From the NCBI GenBank assembly GCA_019634245.1, contig JAHQVR010000122.1:1-5066 (forward strand): DNA of 5,066 bases. The letters run 5' to 3'. Below are positions 1 to 5,066 of this stretch, in pieces. This DNA is from Gammaproteobacteria bacterium. Its GTDB lineage: Bacteria > Pseudomonadota > Gammaproteobacteria > Granulosicoccales > Granulosicoccaceae. The notes beneath the pieces were generated by a model, which saw nothing but the letters and a program-made list of their open reading frames with translations, made no database searches and had not been told where the DNA came from. A program made the position numbers and the translations under genes. The number at the start of each line of letters is the position of its first letter. The first letter of the stretch is position 1.

Positions 1-1266
1 GAAGCAGCGGCCACTTCATGGGACGGTTACCCACTGACGCAGCAGGGTAAAGGCGAGAAAGCTTTACGTATGGCACTTTACAGTTCAGTGGCGGGAGATT
101 TTTTATCAACGGTGGTGTTGATCATAATTGCCGCTCCCCTAGCAGCCATTGCATTATTTATGGGGCCAGCCGAGATATTTGCTCTGATAACAGTTGCGTT
201 AACCGTAATTGCTGGTATTGGCACCAGTTCAATCGGTCGGGGTTTGGTAGCTGCAGCCTTCGGGATATTAGTCGGGCTGATCGGTACCGAGCCTGTAACC
301 GCATTACCCAGACTTACGTTTGACATTTACCAATTGGGTAGTGGGTTGTCGTTGATACCTGTGGCTATAGGTTTATTGGCGTTTTCAGAAATTATAATTC
401 AACTTGAGCGTTACACGCTGAAAGGCGGTGGTGAACAGTCCGCATACGGATTCTCTTCTAAACCTGAAGATCGCTTTATTAAATTCAAAGAATTTTTTTC
501 CAGTTTCAAAACGCTGTTGCGCGGGAGTTTAATAGGCATCGGCGTCGGGGCAATGCCGGGCTTAGGCGCTCCGGTAGCATCGTTCATGTCCTATGACCAG
601 GCGATGAAGAGATCCAATAAAAGTGAGGAATTTGGTAAAGGACAGTTGGAGGGTATTGCAGCCTCTGAGTCGGCCAATAGCTCGGTAGTTGCATCGAGTC
701 TAATTCCCTTATTTGTACTAGGCATACCAGGGAATCTTGCAGCTGCCATGTTGATGGGAGCATTCATGATTCATGGTATGCAACCGGGCCCGCTTTTGTT
801 TAAGGAAAATGCTCAGTTGATGTATGGCATATACGGAAGTTTGCTTCTGGCCAGCCTATTTCTGTTGATTATTGGTCGACTTGGGCTTCGGTTGTTCTGT
901 AAGGCCATCGACATCCCGGCAATGATTTTATATCCGATCGTCATTTTTACCTGCGTGATGGGGGCTTATCTAGGAAAATCCTCATTGTTTGATGTAGGCC
1001 TGATGCTCACTTTCGGTTGTTTGGGTTACTTCATGCGCAAGTTTGATTATTCCTATGTGGCTTTTTTGATCGGATTTATTTTGGCGCCAGAATGGGAGCG
1101 GGCGCTACAACAGGTAGTCATAATTTCACAGAACAACACCTTTATGTTTTTTACTCGGCCAGTGGCTATGGCTTTGATGGGGTTAGCGTTATATGTCGTA
1201 ATAAGAACGTTTATGCGTAGTTTCAATAACTCCAAAAATACTACAGATGCAGACCCAGCGGTGTAG
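1..1266 (+). CDS. TctA-family large permease subunit of a tripartite tricarboxylate transporter (5' end missing)
   Basis: This is the large membrane subunit of a TTT-family secondary transporter, which with a small permease (TctB) and a periplasmic binding protein (TctC) imports organic acids using an ion gradient. The frame is open from base 1, and the first 23 residues (including SWDGYPLTQQGKGEKAL) match the usual TctA stretch before a transmembrane segment, so the ATG at 70 is internal. About 421 residues are visible; family members are near 500, so roughly 80 are missing. Family signatures, numbered from the first visible residue, are PGLGAPVASFMSYDQA near 186-201, EGIAASESANSS near 217-228, and LGIPG...HGMQPGPLLF near 240-267. 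About ten hydrophobic segments are visible, ending in FFTRPVA and a short polar tail. The second glycine of the common PGxGG motif is alanine here. Substrate specificity lies in the unseen binding protein. The next gene follows on the same strand after 111 bases. Confidence 0.93.
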   Translation, partial: EAAATSWDGYPLTQQGKGEKALRMALYSSVAGDFLSTVVLIIIAAPLAAIALFMGPAEIFALITVALTVIAGIGTSSIGRGLVAAAFGILVGLIGTEPVTALPRLTFDIYQLGSGLSLIPVAIGLLAFSEIIIQLERYTLKGGGEQSAYGFSSKPEDRFIKFKEFFSSFKTLLRGSLIGIGVGAMPGLGAPVASFMSYDQAMKRSNKSEEFGKGQLEGIAASESANSSVVASSLIPLFVLGIPGNLAAAMLMGAFMIHGMQPGPLLFKENAQLMYGIYGSLLLASLFLLIIGRLGLRLFCKAIDIPAMILYPIVIFTCVMGAYLGKSSLFDVGLMLTFGCLGYFMRKFDYSYVAFLIGFILAPEWERALQQVVIISQNNTFMFFTRPVAMALMGLALYVVIRTFMRSFNNSKNTTDADPAV

Positions 1267-1273
1267 CTAGCCT

Positions 1274-1300
1274 GGATTGCTAATTGTGCATTAGTGGTTC
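1274..1300 (+). other. Wobble-rich RNA hairpin in the gap after the permease gene
   Basis: CTAAT (1280-1284) and ATTAG (1290-1294) form a perfect stem around a 5-base loop. In plus-strand RNA the stem extends outwards through several G-U pairs plus an A-U and a closing G-C pair to 1274/1300. Only a short GTTTCTG follows, so it is at best a weak intrinsic terminator or attenuator. It could also be a processing or stability hairpin separating permease mRNA from the downstream hydrolase message. Read by eye, with no folding energy calculated. Confidence 0.3.
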
Positions 1301-1368
1301 GTTTCTGCCTGATTAAACCAGTATAGCGTTGCAAGTGCCGAATAATTAAATATGGATTTGATATCAGC

Positions 1369-1373
1369 GAGGA
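1369..1373 (+). promoter_or_regulatory. Ribosome binding site of the PHP-type hydrolase gene
   Basis: GAGGA is a good Shine-Dalgarno match. It lies 4 bases before the ATG at 1378, 7 bases before the ATG at 1381 and 16 before the ATG at 1390. Spacing favours 1381 slightly, which would remove only the first methionine. No convincing -35/-10 pair was found in the 111-base gap, which fits co-transcription with the permease. Confidence 0.6.
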
Positions 1374-1377
1374 TAAA

Positions 1378-3768
1378 ATGATGGATAAAATGACAGATGA
1401 TGAGCTGAAAAAGAAATTGGGTGATTCATATTTCGCGCCTACTGGCTTGTATCAGAAAACCAAAGACATGCCATTTCTTGGCCAGGTCACTTGCAATATT
1501 GATGAAATGGATGCCGGATCATGGCAAGAAATTATCATTGATTACGAGGTGGGACAGTCAGGGCTTGCCGATGGATCGTGGTTCAAAGCAACTTTTCGGT
1601 TTTATTCCGATTGGGAGCTTTTTCAAACCTCAGATCCACAAGCACCTAACTATGTCTCTGCGGAATATCACGCTGGTCCCACGGTTCCGGGGCAAAGTCC
1701 TGCATCGGTACAAAAACTATCCGTTCGGTTTGATCAGAAAGGCCACGAACGACCCTTTCAGAAGGCCATTATCGTCGATACGTTTGATGGTTATGTGAAG
1801 GCCGGTGATCACATTGTGATCCGAATGGGAGATCGCCGTTTTGGTGGCCCAGGTACTCGAGTTCAAACGTTCACCGAGCAGGATTTTAAATTTAGATGTT
1901 ATGTAGATCCATTGGGCTCTTCTCGTTTTGCGGCGGTGAAACCCGATCTAGTGGTAAACATCAAACCTGGAGCTCCCGCACTGTTGCAATGGGCGGGCTC
2001 ACGCATTGTTAGACAAGGTGAAAAATTACCTCTGCGGTTAAGGGCAGAAGATGCATGGGGAAATACTTGTTGGGACAAGCCGCTGATCTTTGATGTCCAA
2101 GCTTCATTAAATGGCACTGTCTGCTATGAAAAAGAAATCACTGCACCACAGACCGGTTGGAGCGTAGCGCTTATGGAAGATCTACCCACGGACAAAGCTG
2201 GTGAGCTGGTAATTCGAGCAAGCTTGAGTAGTCATACTGCTGTTAAGGATCAATTGTTTTATGTGACTGTTCAAGAAAATTTGTCTTACCCGCGGATTTT
2301 CTATACGGATTTACACGTTCATTCTAACGATACTATTGGAACTAACTCGACAGAATATAATTTGACCTATGGTAGGGATGTAACAGGCCTTGATGTGCTT
2401 GCCTTTGCACATAATGATTTTAATATCACAACAGAGCGGTGGAAAAGCACGGTCAAACTCATCAAGGAAATTTGTACAGATGGTGAGTTCATTGCCTACC
2501 CCGGTACAGAGTGGTGTGGTAGTTCGTGCGCTGGTGGCGATCACAACGTCGTGTTTTTACACGATGATGAGCCTGAATTCCCTTATTTAAAGGACGGCAC
2601 GCATGTGCGGTCTGTTGACTGGAATGAAGATTCAGGTACAACTGAAGCAGAACCTGGCGCTTGGCCGTTGGAAGAGTTATGGGCAGCCTATATTCACGAC
2701 CCTGAGGGCCATCTATTGATTCCTCACGTGGGTGGGCGGCGTTGCATTCTCGATTGGCACCACCCTGAGTTGGAAAAATTGGTGGAAATAGGCTCTGCCT
2801 GGGGGCATTTTGGCTGGCTATATCAAGAGGCGATGGAACGCGGATATAAAATCGGTGCCAGTATGGCGGGCGATGAACACCGCGGTCGCTGTGGCGGTGG
2901 TGTTCCAGGTACCGCTGTCTTTGGTACCAAAGGAGGTATTTCCGGAGTAATCGCACCCGAGCTGACCCGTGAAGCTATTGCAAAGGCGTTGCGGGCCAGA
3001 CACACCTTTGCCTCTACCGGAGAAAGGACCTTTGGGGTGATTTCCTGTAAAGATCATATTATGGGTGATGCCTTTGATCACAGTGGTAAGGCAATGATCG
3101 ACTATCGGTTCTTAGGGGATCGTGGTTGGGATAAGGTGATTGCCTATGATCACACAGGTGAGATTTGGCGTCGGAATCTTCAAGAGGAGCTTGGCTACAG
3201 CGACCGAAAAATTCGATTCCGATGGGGTGGGGCGCGAATAAAGGACCGTTATCGTTGGGCTGTTTGGAAAGGTACTGTGACCATTACAAATGCGGTAGTC
3301 AATGAATTTATTGGCCTGGGATTTGAACATCTTGAGGAAACGTGTTGGAGAGAAAATGCTACGACAATAGGTTTTAAGAGTGATACCTATGGCGATGTTG
3401 ACGCCCTAGAGCTTGATGTCAGTCAGCTCGAATCTGCTCATATCAAAATAGAAGGAACTATCGATGGTTATGTAAAGGTTGGCGATCCTTTAAAAGGCAA
3501 TCCGTTTGTACATTGCCCAACGTTTACGTGGGAAGTGACTGGAAAAGAATTGCTCGAATCAGCAACGCTAAAGAAAGATTTACCAGGTGTGGATATGTTC
3601 CTTGCGCTGGATCGATTATCTGAAAATGAACCGCCTCGAGAAATTACTGGTAGCATTGAACTTGATCCAGTGAATGGACCGCACGGTCATCGACCGGTAT
3701 ACATGGTTGCGCATCAGGGGGACGATGCAAAGGTTTGGACGTCTGCGCTTTTTATAAATTTTGATTAA
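1378..3768 (+). CDS. Large cytosolic PHP-type metal-dependent hydrolase (DUF3604/PHP-like) with flanking beta-rich regions
   Basis: A 796-residue protein with a charged N-terminus, no signal peptide and no membrane segment, so probably cytosolic. Residues about 30-300 look beta-rich. A PHP-like metal site occupies about 308-505: DLHVH (D311, H313, H315), GLDVLAFAHND (D339, H345), PGTEW (E378), GGDHN (H389), LLIPHVGG (H450) and GDEH (D499, H501). These follow the order of PHP-fold ligands, which in known enzymes hold two or three metals for phosphoester or related hydrolysis. The region from about 550 to the end is again beta-rich, ending QGDDAKVWTSALFI, reminiscent of DUF3604 C-termini. The usual TDH of motif II reads AHN here. 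DGYVKxGD occurs at 137-144 and again at 696-703. The start is either of two adjacent ATGs (1378 or 1381) behind GAGGA. It follows the transporter gene, so action on the imported compound is plausible, but the substrate is unknown. PHP-like fold fairly sure; exact family less so. Confidence 0.8.
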   Translation: MMDKMTDDELKKKLGDSYFAPTGLYQKTKDMPFLGQVTCNIDEMDAGSWQEIIIDYEVGQSGLADGSWFKATFRFYSDWELFQTSDPQAPNYVSAEYHAGPTVPGQSPASVQKLSVRFDQKGHERPFQKAIIVDTFDGYVKAGDHIVIRMGDRRFGGPGTRVQTFTEQDFKFRCYVDPLGSSRFAAVKPDLVVNIKPGAPALLQWAGSRIVRQGEKLPLRLRAEDAWGNTCWDKPLIFDVQASLNGTVCYEKEITAPQTGWSVALMEDLPTDKAGELVIRASLSSHTAVKDQLFYVTVQENLSYPRIFYTDLHVHSNDTIGTNSTEYNLTYGRDVTGLDVLAFAHNDFNITTERWKSTVKLIKEICTDGEFIAYPGTEWCGSSCAGGDHNVVFLHDDEPEFPYLKDGTHVRSVDWNEDSGTTEAEPGAWPLEELWAAYIHDPEGHLLIPHVGGRRCILDWHHPELEKLVEIGSAWGHFGWLYQEAMERGYKIGASMAGDEHRGRCGGGVPGTAVFGTKGGISGVIAPELTREAIAKALRARHTFASTGERTFGVISCKDHIMGDAFDHSGKAMIDYRFLGDRGWDKVIAYDHTGEIWRRNLQEELGYSDRKIRFRWGGARIKDRYRWAVWKGTVTITNAVVNEFIGLGFEHLEETCWRENATTIGFKSDTYGDVDALELDVSQLESAHIKIEGTIDGYVKVGDPLKGNPFVHCPTFTWEVTGKELLESATLKKDLPGVDMFLALDRLSENEPPREITGSIELDPVNGPHGHRPVYMVAHQGDDAKVWTSALFINFD

Positions 3769-3778
3769 CAGATGACTA

Positions 3779-3814
3779 TTCTAAAGTATTGATGAGAGAA
3801 ACGGCGCTTTAGAA
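3779..3814. repeat. 8-bp inverted repeat just after the hydrolase stop codon
   Basis: TTCTAAAG (3779-3786) is perfectly complementary to CTTTAGAA (3807-3814), with a 20-base loop. It begins 10 bases after the hydrolase stop. The stem is AT-rich and no T-run follows on either strand, so it does not qualify as a standard intrinsic terminator. It may be a 3'-end stabilising structure or an operator-like palindrome. Confidence 0.3.
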
Positions 3815-3821
3815 ATCAGAT

Positions 3822-3849
3822 TCAATAGTTACACACTGCCAATTATTGA
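3822..3849 (+). terminator. Possible weak terminator hairpin in the convergent gap
   Basis: TCAATAGTT (3822-3830) pairs with AATTATTGA (3841-3849) in plus-strand RNA: nine pairs including one G-U, with a 10-base loop. TTTATGG follows. The stem has almost no G-C pairs and the T-run is short, so termination would be inefficient. On the minus strand the G-U pair becomes an A-C mismatch, so any function would suit the hydrolase transcript better. Confidence 0.25.
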
Positions 3850-3867
3850 TTTATGGCCTTAGTGCCG

Positions 3868-3890
3868 CCGATGTGCATGCCTACTATCGG
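3868..3890 (+). terminator. Possible terminator hairpin before a T-rich stretch
   Basis: CCGAT (3868-3872) pairs with ATCGG (3886-3890) around a 13-base loop that contains GCATGC. A T-rich stretch starts about 10 bases later, at 3901-3910. That distance is too long for a textbook intrinsic terminator. It is the last structure before the convergent gene's stop codon and could end hydrolase transcription weakly. Confidence 0.2.
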
Positions 3891-3908
3891 TAGAGTGAGC
3901 TGTTGTTT

Positions 3909-4781
3909 TTAATTTTGCGCTAGACCGTGATGAGTATAAATATCTTTTGCATCTTCACTTAGAAAGAAACTATAAAGTTCTTCTGCGCTGGCAGAACCTT
4001 GATTAGTGATGCCGACCGCATAGTGTGTGGAGATTTTCTGGCCGATGCCGGGTAGTGGTATTTGTTCGAAATGATCTGGGAATATCCTGGTGTAGCGAAG
4101 CGCCAGATGATGGTAAACGATCGCTACATCAGCTATTCCGTTAACAATGGATTGCGGCGCTTCTCTGTGGTGAATCAGCTCTCCATAGACCACTCCGCGT
4201 TTTTTTTTCAACCATGCACTAATCGTTCCTTCTTCCATTTTCTTTTCCCTGCAACGTGCTTCCAACGCATCTCGGTATACGCAGTGGCTAGCTTTTTCTG
4301 TTACTGGATTGGATAAAAATACTTGCACATCTTGCTTGAGAATGTCCTCGACATCAAAAATGCTTTTGGGGTTATTTTTTGCGACTATCAGGCTGATACC
4401 ACGGCTTTTGGCAAAAATGCTGGATTTAAGAACTACTCCATCCTTGGTTAATTTATCCATGATGTCATCGGGACCTATCACCACGTCAGGTTTGCTGCTG
4501 ATTCGCAGATTGCCAATTTCGATCGAGCCAGCATTTATCCAATCGAGATAAACTTTTGGAGGAGTTGTGCAATAAAAGATAGATTGAAACTTTTTTTGCG
4601 ACCGAAATTGTTCCAGTGCTTGTTCTAGTGCCATATGGTGATTTCCATCGGAAAAAACCGTCAGTTCTGAAGTAACAGGATCGCCGTGAAAATCGAGGCA
4701 GTAGTTGCTGGAGGGGTGGAACCAGCGATTGCTGGCGGAGTCCTTATCGACCGCATTTTCGCGAGGCCAATCTAAGATCAT
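3909..4781 (-). CDS. ModA-like substrate-binding protein lacking a signal peptide
   Basis: A 290-residue protein with the layout of molybdate-type (ModA/SBP_bac_11-like) periplasmic binding proteins. ModA-like marks are LTVFSDGNHHMALEQALEQF (40-59, where ModA has LTVFAAASL...), DVVIGPDDIMDKLTKDGVV (99-117), LIVAKNNPKSIFDVEDIL (131-148), VFLSNPVTEKAS (154-165), GIADVAIVYHH (215-225) and a C-terminal ELYSFFLSEDAKDIYTHHGL (268-287). The oxyanion-binding AAS region reads SDGNHH, so the ligand is probably not molybdate. There is no hydrophobic leader: the protein begins MILDWPRENAVDKDS, and the minus strand reads TGA CAA ATA before the ATG, so no upstream extension exists. Reverse-strand AAGAGGG (4791-4797) gives a ribosome site 9 bases before the start. 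It is divergent from a flavin alpha-hydroxy-acid dehydrogenase gene and convergent with the PHP-type hydrolase, with no ABC permease or ATPase nearby. A cytosolic ligand-binding or sensor role is an inference. Confidence 0.8.
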   Translation of the reverse strand: MILDWPRENAVDKDSASNRWFHPSSNYCLDFHGDPVTSELTVFSDGNHHMALEQALEQFRSQKKFQSIFYCTTPPKVYLDWINAGSIEIGNLRISSKPDVVIGPDDIMDKLTKDGVVLKSSIFAKSRGISLIVAKNNPKSIFDVEDILKQDVQVFLSNPVTEKASHCVYRDALEARCREKKMEEGTISAWLKKKRGVVYGELIHHREAPQSIVNGIADVAIVYHHLALRYTRIFPDHFEQIPLPGIGQKISTHYAVGITNQGSASAEELYSFFLSEDAKDIYTHHGLAQN

Positions 4782-4790
4782 TATTTGTCA

Positions 4791-4797
4791 CCCTCTT
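4791..4797 (-). promoter_or_regulatory. Ribosome binding site of the ModA-like gene
   Basis: On the minus strand this reads AAGAGGG, followed by nine bases and the ATG at 4781-4779. Those nine bases contain the in-frame TGA, so this site fixes the start and excludes a longer protein with a signal peptide. Confidence 0.65.
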
Positions 4798-4808
4798 AAC
4801 CTAAGACT

Positions 4809-4814
4809 ATTATA
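4809..4814 (-). promoter_or_regulatory. -10 element of the promoter for the ModA-like gene
   Basis: The minus strand reads TATAAT, a perfect sigma-70 -10 hexamer, about 27 bases upstream of the ATG. Transcription would start near 4802, giving a short leader of about 20 bases that includes the ribosome site. No good -35 hexamer was found at 16-18 bases spacing; GGGACA lies 23 bases upstream, too far, which may indicate dependence on an activator. Confidence 0.45.
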
Positions 4815-4848
4815 CGCCAACGAAAAAATATAGATTATGTCCCTTAAA

Positions 4849-4861
4849 GGAACGAATTTCC
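4849..4861. promoter_or_regulatory. Small inverted repeat in the divergent promoter region (possible operator)
   Basis: GGAA-CGAAT-TTCC is a 4-bp inverted repeat with a 5-base spacer. It sits in the 132-base gap between two divergently transcribed genes, upstream of the TATAAT of the minus-strand gene and about 52 bases before the dehydrogenase start. Repeats this short are common by chance, so position is the only support. No confident -10/-35 pair for the plus-strand gene was found in this gap. Confidence 0.2.
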
Positions 4862-4913
4862 AGATAAATCGAATCCTGTAACATGTGGATTATTAACGCT
4901 AAAGAAAGGCGAC

Positions 4914-5066
4914 ATGGCATCGATGACATCTCAAGAGACCACTGATTTTTTAACACTTCACGAGTTGGTGCTCGCAGCGCGCGAGAAACTGCCTGAGAGT
5001 GCTTGGGCTTACATAATTGGCGGGACGGAAACAGAAACAACAGTGCGCCGCAATCGCCTGGCACTC
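4914..5066 (+). CDS. FMN-dependent alpha-hydroxy-acid dehydrogenase/oxidase, N-terminal fragment
   Basis: The first 51 residues of a flavin enzyme of the glycolate oxidase/lactate dehydrogenase (LldD) family, which oxidises 2-hydroxy acids to 2-oxo acids in a TIM barrel carrying FMN. The visible part has the family's N-terminal helix and loop: FLTLHELVLAAREKLPESAW (12-31), then AYIIGGTETETTVRRNRLAL. It aligns without gaps to the plant glycolate oxidase segment KLPxxxxDYYxSGAE; Y33 falls on the tyrosine (Tyr24 in spinach glycolate oxidase) that contacts the substrate carboxylate. GGTE-x-ETTxRRN resembles the bacterial lactate-oxidising branch. The ATG at 4914 has AAAGG 4 bases upstream; the in-frame ATG at 4923 is 13 bases away and less likely. 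No other in-frame ATG occurs between 4860 and 4914. The remaining roughly 300 or more residues lie off the right edge, so the substrate cannot be predicted. Confidence 0.87.
   Translation, partial: MASMTSQETTDFLTLHELVLAAREKLPESAWAYIIGGTETETTVRRNRLAL

Noticed and set aside
70..72. ATG at 70 as the true start of the permease gene
   Set aside because: The frame is open back to base 1 and the upstream residues (SWDGYPLTQQGKGEKAL) match the internal TctA sequence, so the gene begins before the window.
1329..1356. Possible promoter TTGCAA...TATGGA before the hydrolase gene
   Set aside because: The -10 matches only three of six consensus bases, the same as expected by chance in this AT-rich stretch.
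1421..1798. 125-codon open frame in another plus frame
   Set aside because: It is an overlapping shadow of the start of the hydrolase gene; the hydrolase frame has the better ribosome site and continues into conserved motifs.
2489..2956. 155-codon open frame on the minus strand
   Set aside because: It lies wholly inside the conserved metal-site region of the hydrolase, is rich in R, H, P and Q as expected of an antisense shadow, and has no recognisable domain.
4062..4551. Two plus-strand open frames of 84 and 80 codons (4062-4316, 4309-4551)
   Set aside because: Both are antisense to the ModA-like gene, whose motifs run continuously through the region.
4810..5064. 84-codon open frame on the minus strand at the right edge
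   Set aside because: It covers the divergent promoter region and the antisense of a well-supported alpha-hydroxy-acid dehydrogenase N-terminus, and shows no family features.
1..5066. CRISPR arrays, tRNA or rRNA genes, insertion sequences, phage or toxin-antitoxin genes
   Set aside because: No regularly spaced repeats, cloverleaf sequences, transposase motifs or terminal inverted repeats were seen in reading both strands.

Overview
The window reads as ordinary bacterial chromosome with moderate GC. Protein style suggests a proteobacterium, plausibly a marine gammaproteobacterium, but this is an impression and no marker gene is present. There are two complete genes and two genes cut by the window edges, and they look like part of a locus for uptake and catabolism of a carboxylate or hydroxy acid.

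Layout: (1) 1-1266, plus strand, the C-terminal roughly 420 residues of a TctA-family large permease of a tripartite tricarboxylate transporter (TTT); its N-terminus, and probably the small permease TctB and binding protein TctC, lie off the left edge. (2) 1267-1377, a 111-base gap with a wobble-rich hairpin and a good ribosome binding site. (3) 1378-3768, plus strand, a 796-residue cytosolic protein with a PHP-type metallohydrolase core flanked by beta-rich N- and C-terminal regions; it resembles DUF3604/PHP-like proteins but its second metal motif departs from the usual form. (4) 3769-3908, a convergent intergenic gap with several AT-rich inverted repeats and no classic terminator. (5) 3909-4781, minus strand, a 290-residue ModA-like substrate-binding protein with no signal peptide; an in-frame stop three codons upstream of the ATG rules out an N-terminal extension. 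(6) 4782-4913, a divergent promoter region with a perfect TATAAT for the minus-strand gene. (7) 4914-5066, plus strand, the first 51 residues of an FMN-dependent alpha-hydroxy-acid dehydrogenase/oxidase.

How they may work together (inference): the TTT system imports an organic acid, the PHP-type hydrolase cleaves an ester, phosphoester or amide bond in it or in a derivative, and the FMN enzyme oxidises the resulting 2-hydroxy acid to a 2-oxo acid. The ModA-like protein, apparently confined to the cytosol, could be a ligand-binding sensor or chaperone rather than a transporter subunit. The substrate cannot be read from the sequence. The unusual points are the altered PHP metal site, the repeated DGYVKxGD motif on both sides of that core, and the leaderless ModA-like protein.
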